Of a stretch of 6,428 nt of DNA, positions 1 to 4,842 are shown piece after piece; within the stretch, counting starts at the first letter, position 1; every line of letters starts with the position of its first letter. The translations under genes and the position numbers were made by a program. The notes under the pieces are model-generated. The model had not been told where the DNA came from. It saw nothing but the letters and a program-made list of their open reading frames with translations, and ran no database searches. The stretch comes from Xanthobacteraceae bacterium (GTDB taxonomy: Bacteria; Pseudomonadota; Alphaproteobacteria; Rhizobiales; Xanthobacteraceae): assembly GCA_030043175.1 (NCBI GenBank), contig JASHYD010001253.1:1-6428 (forward strand), read 5' to 3'.

Positions 1-156
1 GGCCCAGTAGAGAGCAGCTTCGACAGGGCCTAGTAGTGGCGATAGAAAGGTACGCTCGCCGTTGAATACGCGAGTCATATACGAGCCGAGCGGCTTTATG
101 AGCGCGACCACGATCGCGCAGAATAGCAAAATCTGAATCCAGCCGATGATTGTCAT
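1..156 (-). CDS. kdpA: Potassium-transporting ATPase subunit KdpA, N-terminal part (runs off the left edge)
   Basis: KdpA is the potassium-binding, channel-like membrane subunit of the KdpFABC P-type ATPase, which takes up K+ with high affinity at the inner membrane. Only the first 52 codons are present, in an unbroken frame to the window edge. The start reads [20 protein letters not shown], a first membrane helix, followed by [20 protein letters not shown] and [11 protein letters not shown]. That order (helix, K/R-P-L-G-x-Y-M, V-F-x-G-E-R-T-x-L-x-P, and V/P-E) is the usual KdpA N-terminus. An AGAGG ribosome-binding site lies seven bases before the ATG and supports this start. kdpF ends 33 bases upstream on the same strand, so the two are probably co-transcribed. 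kdpB and kdpC would follow beyond the window. Identification is firm; only completeness is unknown. Confidence 0.93.
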   Translation of the reverse strand, partial: MTIIGWIQILLFCAIVVALIKPLGSYMTRVFNGERTFLSPLLGPVEAALYWA

Positions 157-189
157 AGTCGTACCTCTTGGAGCCGCTCGGGGTCGGTG

Positions 190-279
190 TTAGAACCGCT
201 CAGGTCGCAGCAGCGCGTAAGTGAGGTAGAGCAGCAGGGCTGCCGACACGAGGCCGGCGAGCGAGTAATCGAAGATCAT
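190..279 (-). CDS. kdpF: Potassium-transporting ATPase small subunit KdpF
   Basis: KdpF is the single-helix accessory subunit that stabilises the KdpFABC potassium pump in the inner membrane. This ORF encodes 29 residues, the normal size for the family. It starts MIFDYSLAGLVSAALLLYLT and ends Y-A-L-L-R-P-E-R-F. One hydrophobic helix (about residues 7-24) followed by a short basic tail with L-x-x-P-E-x-F is the standard KdpF pattern. A strong GGGGGA ribosome-binding site sits a few bases before the ATG. The upstream microprotein ends 11 bases before the start and kdpA begins 33 bases after the stop, which fits one operon. The frame stays open further upstream, but there it overlaps the microprotein, lacks a better ribosome-binding site and does not resemble KdpF. 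The 29-residue start is therefore preferred. Confidence 0.9.
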   Translation of the reverse strand: MIFDYSLAGLVSAALLLYLTYALLRPERF

Positions 280-290
280 GGATGTCCCCC

Positions 291-374
291 TTAGAGCTGA
301 TCGCAGGCCATTGTGTAGCCGACCGATAGCGCAAAAAAGCCCAGGCCAATGGCCAGCATGACGATGTCTAACAT
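291..374 (-). CDS. 27-residue membrane microprotein heading the kdp operon
   Basis: This short ORF is 11 bases upstream of kdpF on the same strand, so it would be the first cistron of the kdp operon. It starts MLDIVMLAIGLGFFALSVGY and ends T-M-A-C-D-Q-L. It is one hydrophobic helix with a very short polar end containing one cysteine. A GGAG ribosome-binding site about seven bases before the ATG and tight spacing to kdpF support translation. From memory, short proteins of this shape, ending in a Cys-acidic-x-Leu tail, precede kdpF in other bacteria and are often left unannotated; this could not be checked here. A role as an extra Kdp subunit, assembly factor or leader peptide is inference. The alternative is a non-functional leader ORF, but the clean helix and ribosome-binding site argue for a real product. 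Confidence 0.75.
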   Translation of the reverse strand: MLDIVMLAIGLGFFALSVGYTMACDQL

Positions 375-409
375 TTCGGTGCTCCCTCGGGTGCCCGCTA
401 CGCTGATGA

Positions 410-436
410 GCAAGCTTCCTTCGAGCGAGCTTCCTT
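410..436. repeat. Tandem repeat, two copies with a 15-bp period, in the kdp promoter region
   Basis: GCAAGCTTCCTT (410-421) is followed three bases later by GCGAGCTTCCTT (425-436); 11 of 12 bases agree. On the kdp-coding strand the units read AAGGAAGCTCGC and AAGGAAGCTTGC. The pair lies between the FNR/FixK-type box and the first ORF, where the core promoter and transcript start are expected. It may be a paired operator or a chance local duplication. Confidence 0.45.
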
Positions 437-448
437 GCCGCCGATGAA

Positions 449-462
449 TTGATCGGGATCAA
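449..462 (-). promoter_or_regulatory. Perfect FNR/FixK-type binding site upstream of the kdp operon
   Basis: The sequence TTGATCGGGATCAA matches the FNR/FixK/Anr consensus TTGAT-N4-ATCAA at every fixed position. It lies 74 bases before the start of the kdp microprotein. If it acts as a class II site centred at -41.5, transcription would begin near position 414, giving a leader of about 40 bases. No convincing gene starts nearby on the plus strand, so kdp is the likely target. A good -10 hexamer is not visible at the predicted spot, which lowers confidence in the exact start. Control of kdp by oxygen, or by a FixLJ-FixK-type cascade, is inference. Confidence 0.62.
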
Positions 463-507
463 GTTCGGAAACCCGCGCCAACCCAAAGTGGCGCTTGTCG
501 CATAAGT

Positions 508-525
508 CTTCGAGAGAGATCGAAG
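508..525. other. Palindrome CTTCGA-N6-TCGAAG upstream of kdp
   Basis: Six-base arms CTTCGA (508-513) and TCGAAG (520-525) pair perfectly around the spacer GAGAGA. It lies about 45 bases upstream of the FNR/FixK-type box relative to kdp. It could be an operator for a dimeric regulator. No KdpE-specific match is claimed, and chance occurrence is quite possible. Confidence 0.28.
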
Positions 526-649
526 TCCAACAATATAGGAATCTCATAAAGATCGGCGCCATACGCGGCTACCGACTATCATAACGTTCGCCCCACCGAA
601 ACGAGGGTCTGACTGGCGTGCGCTAGCTGATTGTCACGAACTATCGACG

Positions 650-835
650 CTAATGACGCGCCGGGCTCGTGATGCACCGGGATGGCGGTCCGGAGACCGC
701 ACGCGAACTTCGCAGCTCGCCGCGATCGATAGTGGCGCCATCGAGCTCAATCAAAGCCGACCGTATTTTGCGCACATGTTTTCCGACTGCCTCGGCAGGA
801 GCAGGATCAGGCATTGCTACCGCTTCAAGCGTCAT
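650..835 (-). CDS. Short hypothetical protein or frameshifted remnant (61 residues)
   Basis: I do not recognise this product. The N-terminal half looks protein-like: MTLEAVAMPDPAPAEAVGKH followed by V-R-K-I-R-S-A-L-I-E-L-D-G-A-T-I-D-R, a plausible charged helix. The last 20 residues are rich in Arg, Ser and Pro and look like out-of-frame sequence. The frame is open to 934, but the ATG at 835 has only a poor ribosome-binding site. A much better one (GGGAGAG) serves an ATG at 863 in another frame. That second frame encodes only 12 residues and ends at 825-827, overlapping this start within ATGACGCTTGA. The arrangement suggests either a leader ORF coupled to this one, or an original gene starting at 863 and broken by a small indel. 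The similarly orphan 59-residue ORF lies upstream at 940-1119. Confidence 0.33.
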   Translation of the reverse strand: MTLEAVAMPDPAPAEAVGKHVRKIRSALIELDGATIDRGELRSSRAVSGPPSRCITSPARH

Positions 836-863
836 GTCCTGAAAACTCTGACGGCAGCGACAT
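825..863 (-). other. 12-codon ORF with strong ribosome-binding site, overlapping the next start
   Basis: The peptide reads MSLPSEFSGHDA and is preceded by CAGGGAGAGCGCATC, a good Shine-Dalgarno match at normal spacing. Its stop codon overlaps the ATG at 835 of the 61-residue ORF. It may be the true start of a gene now split by a frameshift, or a short coupled leader. Evidence for function is limited to the ribosome-binding site and the overlap. Confidence 0.3.
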
Positions 864-939
864 GATGCGCTCTCCCTGCTGCGGCCCAATCTGCCAGGCT
901 TTCGGCCCCGGCCTGTCCCCGCGCTCGAACCCAACGAGT

Positions 940-1119
940 TCAGGTTTTGGCCAATTGCGTGCGGGGGGCTTGGCTAAGTGCAGTCTCGCCCTTTAGAGCC
1001 GCATATGCGTCTCGCAGAAGTTGCCGAAGGGAGGTGATCGATTCACTAAGCTGCTTTTGCCAATCGTCCAGCTCGGCTTCGGTGCTGCCGTTTGCGACAG
1101 CGCTGGCGATCTGGATCAT
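940..1119 (-). CDS. Small hypothetical helical protein (59 residues)
   Basis: I do not recognise a family. The protein begins MIQIASAVANGSTEAELDDW, continues Q-K-Q-L-S-E-S-I-T-S-L-R-Q-L-L-R-D-A-Y-A-A-L and ends near A-P-R-T-Q-L-A-K-T. Residues 13-43 would form a long amphipathic helix with leucines at heptad-like intervals, consistent with a coiled coil. The composition looks coding, unlike the shadow frames around it. There is no clear Shine-Dalgarno sequence before the ATG. The same frame stays open upstream to about 1227 without another ATG or GTG, so this may be the 3' end of a longer gene whose start is lost. The next minus-strand start (863) lies 76 bases downstream. It could be an intact microprotein or a fragment. 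Confidence 0.45.
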   Translation of the reverse strand: MIQIASAVANGSTEAELDDWQKQLSESITSLRQLLRDAYAALKGETALSQAPRTQLAKT

Positions 1120-1281
1120 AGCCGCGTGCCGACGGCTATGTCGGCAGGCTTTGGCTGGCTCAAGCAGGGCCCACGGCCTTCCACCGGTCCGGCAAGGCTG
1201 ACGGCAGTATAACGGCCGGGAAATTTACGGACCAGCAGAAGGAAGTTGCTACTCGGAGCATATCGACAGGCCCCTCACGGC

Positions 1282-1297
1282 TAGACATTTTAGTCTA
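1282..1297. other. Small AT-rich inverted repeat after the 70-residue ORF
   Basis: TAGAC (1282-1286) and GTCTA (1293-1297) pair around the loop ATTTTA. The repeat begins two bases past the stop of the minus-strand ORF at 1299-1511, a place where a terminator might be. The stem is only five A/T-rich pairs with no U-run, so terminator function is doubtful. Confidence 0.18.
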
Positions 1298-1298
1298 C

Positions 1299-1511
1299 TC
1301 AGACTTCCACGTTATGTTTATTTAATAAATCTACCAATTGCCAAACATCAATGAGGGGTCTTTCATGAAAATGTTTAAACCTGTTGGCTTCTATAAGGCA
1401 TTTGGCAACTGAAACCGTTAGTCTGTACGGAAGCTCATCTAGTGAACAGTTCCTTTTAATATGACCTATTCGCTTCAAATACGTGATCAATTGGCTGGCA
1501 CCGGTCGACAT
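1299..1511 (-). CDS. Orphan hypothetical protein in an AT-rich island (70 residues)
   Basis: I do not recognise this protein. It begins MSTGASQLITYLKRIGHIKR, continues N-C-S-L-D-E-L-P-Y-R-L-T-V-S-V-A-K-C-L-I-E-A-N-R-F and ends V-D-L-L-N-K-H-N-V-E-V. It should be soluble and mostly helical, with two cysteines (22, 38) and several basic residues that could contact nucleic acid. Codons such as TTA, ATA, AAA, AGA and AAT are frequent, unlike the GC-ending codons of the quinoprotein gene, so it probably came from elsewhere. There is no clear Shine-Dalgarno sequence before the ATG. It is divergent from the membrane ORF at 1695, with 183 bases between them. It could be an intact acquired gene or a surviving fragment. 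Coding status rests on protein-like composition and the compositional contrast. Confidence 0.48.
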   Translation of the reverse strand: MSTGASQLITYLKRIGHIKRNCSLDELPYRLTVSVAKCLIEANRFKHFHERPLIDVWQLVDLLNKHNVEV

Positions 1512-1558
1512 GGCGTGGAGTCTAGCAAAACTTGCCTGTGGCCAACGTTAAATTCCGG

Positions 1559-1586
1559 TTAACAATCATTATGATCTCGGTAATAA
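1559..1586 (+). promoter_or_regulatory. Possible sigma-70-type promoter in the AT-rich divergent region
   Basis: TTAACA (1559-1564) and TAATAA (1581-1586) are separated by 16 bases and lie about 110 bases before the small membrane ORF. An overlapping alternative is TTAAAT (1548-1553) with TATGAT (1570-1575), also 16 bases apart. AT-rich DNA gives such matches readily, so this is tentative. Confidence 0.23.
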
Positions 1587-1694
1587 ACATAGCGGCGTGG
1601 CGAAGAAAGCTTATCGGTGATCCACGTAGGAATTAGTGCCTACCGCAAACTAACGAAAAGTTAAGTTTCATTTGTGTGACCTACTCCGTATGCT

Positions 1695-1820
1695 ATGGAC
1701 ATCATGGGCAACGTCTTGGACCTGTCGACAGAAACGTTGGCAATCTGTTTGATAGTCCTTGTGTGCATTGTCGTGCTTGCAGTCTTTTGGTTCGTCCGAG
1801 TCGCACAGAGAGAGCTATAA
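1695..1820 (+). CDS. Small single-span membrane protein (41 residues; frame continues past the stop)
   Basis: I do not recognise the family. The sequence begins MDIMGNVLDLSTETLAICLI, continues V-L-V-C-I-V-V-L-A-V-F-W-F-V-R-V-A-Q-R-E-L and stops at TAA. Residues 15-35 form one strongly hydrophobic helix. The acidic N-terminus and basic Arg-rich end suggest an N-out, C-in orientation. A second ATG at 1704 would give 38 residues; neither start has a good Shine-Dalgarno sequence. After the TAA the same frame is open for another 79 codons to 2060, with a charged, soluble-looking sequence. A membrane-anchored protein of about 120 residues, cut by a nonsense change, is therefore possible. The N-terminal part looks coding; whether the ORF is intact or a truncated gene is open. 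Confidence 0.48.
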   Translation: MDIMGNVLDLSTETLAICLIVLVCIVVLAVFWFVRVAQREL

Positions 1821-2060
1821 AACAACCAGTATTTCACGCGGGAACGCGCACGGGGCTACGGGGCTAAAGAACTAAGGACGGAGGCCGACGTACCAGGCCG
1901 ACCAGACCCGAAATGCAAACGCGCCCTACTCGGTCCACCAGGACAACGCCATGTTCAAAATGACGTCGCCGAACTCGCCGATACCGGCCCGGAGGAAAGC
2001 GCGGTGGTTAAGCATGCAATAGATGAAAGGCCGCGTACCCAAAGGCTTTTCCACGACTAA
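1821..2060 (+). other. Open continuation of the small membrane protein frame after its TAA
   Basis: This is 79 sense codons in the same frame as the membrane ORF, ending at TAA 2058-2060. It opens N-N-Q-Y-F-T-R-E-R-A-R-G-Y-G-A-K-E-L, and later reads QRHVQNDVAELADTGPEESA. The composition is charged and protein-like, but the stretch has no start codon of its own with a ribosome-binding site. A 29-residue ATG ORF on the opposite strand (1926-2015, M-L-N-H-R-A-F-L-R-A-G-I-G) shares the codon boundaries, so one frame may be an echo of the other. It may be the soluble tail of a nonsense-mutated gene, or non-coding. Confidence 0.22.
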
Positions 2061-2699
2061 CGTCTTTCTTCTTCTACTCGTCCGGGCGCAATAGATTGAT
2101 CCAGCGCCTTTAGCGATGAGGCTGTGGCGCCAGTGATCTGAGCGCGCCGCAACGAGAAGGGCCGGGCTCTGGGGTGCTCGCGTGCCGGAGGGTGCCCGCG
2201 GACCGGGCTTTCAGGCCCTGAGGGTCCCGCCGCTAGCTCAGGTACCTTGCAAAATCGCTTGGTGTTTGCACCCGTTCACGCGAACGCCAGGCCGGCTCCC
2301 GGATCGTACGGGGAAACAAGGAAAGCGGAGTGCAAGGCGAGCAGCGATTGCGCCTCGAATGGCGAATCTTATTGGAGCTCACGAGCATTCCAATTTTTTG
2401 AGATGGGGCCCATTACCACCTGCCGGTTGGTATCGTCTGATCGACGATCTCGGTCACCCCTCGACAAAAGACGCGTATCGGCAGACGCACGTTACCGAAT
2501 ATTCGTTCGCCGGGCGCGGTCAACCTCTGCCTGCCTTCGCCATGTCAGCAAGACATCAACCAGTGGCCGCTGCTCCGGCTTACGTAAGGCCGCCTCCCGC
2601 CTGGGTGGATGAGCAAAGTAGGTACGCCCGGCGCAGCCGGCGGTAGCGGCGACCGATACACACGGAAGGCGCACCCAACACCACAGACCCACGCGCTTT
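2061..2699. other. Stretch without a convincing gene; may include the RNA domains of a decayed group II intron
   Basis: Open frames exist here, the longest on the plus strand at 2182-2646. They are dominated by Arg, Pro, Ala and Ser, lack ribosome-binding sites and show no known motif, so I treat them as non-coding. A group II intron of the type seen just downstream would normally carry several hundred bases of structured RNA before its ORF. Part of this stretch is therefore probably intron domains I-III. I could not fix the 5' intron boundary, because no clear GTGYG-type start could be placed with confidence. A nested stem-loop at 2200-2227 and a GC hairpin near 2627-2642 fit structured RNA but do not prove it. 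Confidence 0.3.
2200..2227 (+). other. Nested GC-rich stem-loop
   Basis: GGACC (2200-2204) pairs with GGTCC (2223-2227). Inside it, GGGC (2205-2208) pairs with GCCC (2215-2218) around the loop TTTCAG, leaving TGAG unpaired on the 3' side. There is no T-run, so it is not a typical terminator. It may belong to a structured RNA such as the upstream part of the intron remnant. Confidence 0.28.
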
Positions 2700-2888
2700 G
2701 GCCGGAGATGATCAACCGGAAGCCCGGGAGGGACAGGTCGGACGTCTGGGGTAGCGGAGAGGCCCGCAGCACCGCTCAAACCCGGGTAATGCCGGAGGAG
2801 GGAAGGGACCTCAGTTCAAGACAGACGCAAATATGTGGTGAAGAACCTGGAGATTGGGCAATCGCAATCCGACAACAAAGTGATGGAC
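2700..2888 (+). mobile_element. Decayed 5' part of a group II intron (end of RNA leader plus maturase start)
   Basis: Group II introns are self-splicing retroelements that carry a reverse transcriptase/maturase in domain IV. Here a GC-rich structured leader runs into the start of an intron ORF. The leader contains CCGG-AAG-CCCGGG (about 2717-2729). It can pair with CCCGGG-TAATG-CCGG (2781-2795), placing the maturase ATG inside the returning stem, as is usual for a domain IV ORF. Similarity ends near 2888, right after the expected first 30 or so maturase residues. No reverse transcriptase domain or intron 3' end follows, so the element is truncated and inactive. The left limit given is approximate, and the leader match relies on memory of related introns. 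Confidence 0.55.
2789..2888 (+). pseudogene. ltrA: Truncated, frameshifted group II intron reverse transcriptase/maturase (N-terminus only)
   Basis: The intact protein would be a maturase/reverse transcriptase (usually over 400 residues) that splices and mobilises the intron. From the ATG at 2789 the frame reads MPEEGRDLSSRQTQ. It then leaves the family pattern and stops at 2906-2908. Shifting frame by one base at the CAAATATGTG stretch (about 2828-2837) restores V-V-K-N-L-E-I-G-Q-S-Q-S-D-N-K-V. Together these give the characteristic start M-P-E-E-x-R-x-L-x-S-R-x-x-x-V-V-K-x-x-x-I-G of one bacterial group II maturase lineage, recalled from family knowledge. The match stops at N-K-V, and no Y-A-D-D-type catalytic motif follows. 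One indel plus loss of the entire catalytic part make it a dead remnant. It ends about 70 bases before the quinoprotein start. Confidence 0.6.
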
Positions 2889-2946
2889 GGGCGCGGCCTT
2901 CATCATAACAATCGTCGTCGCTTTTTCAAAAGACGTACAAACACAT

Positions 2947-2952
2947 GGGAGG
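2947..2952 (+). promoter_or_regulatory. Ribosome-binding site of the quinoprotein gene
   Basis: GGGAGG lies six bases before the ATG at 2959. It decides for that start over the in-frame ATG at 2986, which has no comparable site and would shorten the basic end of the signal peptide. Confidence 0.75.
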
Positions 2953-2958
2953 CAAAGG

Positions 2959-4701
2959 ATGAAACGGCGAAATCCGAGCCGCACAATGCCACTAGGCACT
3001 ATTGTCGCGGCGATGGCCTGTTCGTTGTTGGGAAGCACCTCAGGGCGAGCGGCCGATGTCACGTATGAGCGTCTGCTCAATCCAGAGCCGCAGAACTGGT
3101 TGATGCACCATCACGACTTCAGCGCGCAGCGCTATTCGGCGCTCGACTTGATCAACAAGGCGAACGTCAAGAATCTGAGACTCGAGTTCGCTGTAGCGCT
3201 TGCTGGCAAATCGGCCGCCGACAGCCTCGAAGCGACACCGTTGGTGGACGATGGGTTCATGTACATGGTCGATAGCTGGGGCGTGGTCTATAAAATCGAC
3301 GTGCGCTCAGGCACCGCCGGCACCATCATGTGGAAGATGGACCCAGAGCTTGCTAACCAAGACCGCAATCGCGGCGTCGCGTTGTGGGGCTCTCTGGTGA
3401 TTTCGGTTACGGGCTATGGCGGCCGCGTCATCGCCACCGACAAGGAGACCGGCAAGGTCGTCTGGGACAAGAACCTTCTCGACCAGACCGACCTCGAGCT
3501 CACCGCGGCACCGCTCGCGCTCAAGGACGCCATCGTTGTCGGGGGCTCCGGTGGCGACCGCGGTCTGCGCAACTGGGTGGCGGCACTCGATCCCAGGACC
3601 GGCGACCTCAAATGGAAGACCTACTCGATCCCGGCGCCGGGCGAACCGGGTAGCGAGACTTGGAAAGACAATCACAATTCGTGGCAGACCGGAGGGGGCG
3701 CGTTTTTTGGCACCGGCGCTTATGATCCGACGACTAATTTCACCTATTGGGGTTCCGGCAATCCGGTACCAGCCTATGATTCGAGCTACCGCCCGGGCGA
3801 TAACCTCTACACCAACAGCGCGATCGCCTTCGATGCAACGAATGGCAAGATCACCTGGTATTTCCAATACACACCAAATGACAACCACGATTACGATGAG
3901 ATTGGCAGCCATATCCTCATCGACACCAAGGTCAACGGCGAGGATCGCAAAGTCGTTGCGCACCCGGCCCGCAATGGCTTTAGTTACGTGCTCGACCGTC
4001 TTAATGGCCAGTTCCTCAAAGGCGTGCAGACCGTCAAAGAACTCACTTGGACCAAAGGTCTCGATCCAAAGACGGGAAGGCCGCTCGACTATGACCCCGG
4101 TCGCGACGTCCAGGTCTATGCTGAAGGTGGTGCCTCGGTTACAGACAGGAACAGGCATCGGATCTGTCCGAGCGTAGCCGGGGGTAGCAATTTCTGGCCG
4201 TCGGCCTACAGCGGCAAAACCGGATACCTTTACATCCCGGCGGCCGAGGGCTGCGGTCAAGTCACGGTCGATACCAGCGCCCATATCAAGGGCCGTTTCG
4301 GCGGTGGTACCGGCGGTGGAGACGAGCGGATCACCAGTTCATTCACAATTCTCGACCCGGGCTCCGGCGAGGTCAGAAAGCGAGTCGAACTGCCTTATCC
4401 CAATTCGTCCGGCGTGCTCGCGACCGCCGGTGGCATCGTAGTTACGGCGCTGCTTGACGGCTCGATAATCGCCTTCGACGACCAGACTCTAGATACGCTG
4501 TGGCGCGTCAATCTCGGGTCGGGCATGAACGCACCGCCGATGACCTATGCGGTTAACGGCAAGCAATTCATCGCCATCGCCTCGGGTGCGTGCTGCGTCA
4601 GGCCATCGGGACAGATCGCCAATTCCAAGGCACGGATTGCCAGGACTCCGGAACTGCGCGCGATGTCTCAGGCGACTGTGCTTTATGTGTTCGGGCTGTA
4701 G
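2959..4701 (+). CDS. Periplasmic PQQ-dependent alcohol dehydrogenase (methanol/ethanol dehydrogenase family), DYD-type
   Basis: This enzyme oxidises an alcohol in the periplasm with pyrroloquinoline quinone and a metal ion, passing electrons to a cytochrome c. The 580 residues span the whole family length without a C-terminal haem domain. A Sec signal covers residues 1-31 (basic start, hydrophobic 11-24, cleavage near GRA/AD). Propeller W-motifs recur (GTIMWK, TGKVVW, TGDLKW, NGKITW, DTLWRV). By eye alignment to MxaF, D311 is the catalytic Asp in HDYDEIG. D313, two residues on, is the extra Asp associated with lanthanide-dependent enzymes. N268 (GNP) and R338 (HPARNG) are conserved. Oddities: D200 replaces the metal-binding Glu, F250 replaces the PQQ-stacking Trp, the usual vicinal Cys pair is missing near 133-138, and C545-C546 lies near the C-terminus. 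Exact substrate is unknown. No cytochrome or pqq gene is adjacent; an intron scar sits just upstream. Confidence 0.94.
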   Translation: MKRRNPSRTMPLGTIVAAMACSLLGSTSGRAADVTYERLLNPEPQNWLMHHHDFSAQRYSALDLINKANVKNLRLEFAVALAGKSAADSLEATPLVDDGFMYMVDSWGVVYKIDVRSGTAGTIMWKMDPELANQDRNRGVALWGSLVISVTGYGGRVIATDKETGKVVWDKNLLDQTDLELTAAPLALKDAIVVGGSGGDRGLRNWVAALDPRTGDLKWKTYSIPAPGEPGSETWKDNHNSWQTGGGAFFGTGAYDPTTNFTYWGSGNPVPAYDSSYRPGDNLYTNSAIAFDATNGKITWYFQYTPNDNHDYDEIGSHILIDTKVNGEDRKVVAHPARNGFSYVLDRLNGQFLKGVQTVKELTWTKGLDPKTGRPLDYDPGRDVQVYAEGGASVTDRNRHRICPSVAGGSNFWPSAYSGKTGYLYIPAAEGCGQVTVDTSAHIKGRFGGGTGGGDERITSSFTILDPGSGEVRKRVELPYPNSSGVLATAGGIVVTALLDGSIIAFDDQTLDTLWRVNLGSGMNAPPMTYAVNGKQFIAIASGACCVRPSGQIANSKARIARTPELRAMSQATVLYVFGL

Positions 4702-4842
4702 GGCCGCGACGATATGCGCAGCCGGCGCATCCCGCCTGGCCCGTCTGCCATCGCGCGACCCGCGCCTTTGATGACGGACGGTCAGGCGGCAGCCGCCAGG
4801 ACGCAACGTGGCCCTGGCCGCCCATCGCAACTGGCTCGCGAA
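4702..4842. other. Convergent intergenic region with a small hairpin
   Basis: This lies between the ends of the quinoprotein gene and the HEAT-repeat gene. ATGCGC (4714-4719) pairs with GCGCAT (4725-4730) around AGCCG, 12 bases after the quinoprotein stop. GGCGG-CAG-CCGCC follows near 4785-4797. Neither has a T-run, so no intrinsic terminator can be called with confidence. No gene is seen. Confidence 0.35.

Noticed and set aside
1926..2015. 29-residue minus-strand ORF starting MLNHRAFLRAGIGEFG
   Set aside because: It is short, without a Shine-Dalgarno sequence, and shares codon boundaries with the plus-strand open frame. Which frame, if any, is coding cannot be decided by eye.
2182..2646. 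154-codon plus-strand ORF
   Set aside because: No ribosome-binding site, no known motif and an Arg/Pro/Ala-biased composition; the area is better explained as non-coding, perhaps intron RNA.
2492..2779. Minus-strand ORFs of 95 and 75 codons
   Set aside because: They overlap each other and the intron leader, and show no recognisable domain or good start site.
3416..4177. 253-codon plus-strand ORF in another frame of the quinoprotein
   Set aside because: Its Arg/Ser/Pro/Thr-rich composition is typical of a shifted frame of a GC-rich gene; the family match is in the other frame.
3307..4284. 325-codon ORF on the minus strand
   Set aside because: It lies wholly antisense to the well-supported quinoprotein gene. 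It is the usual shadow frame of a GC-rich coding sequence and has no independent motif.
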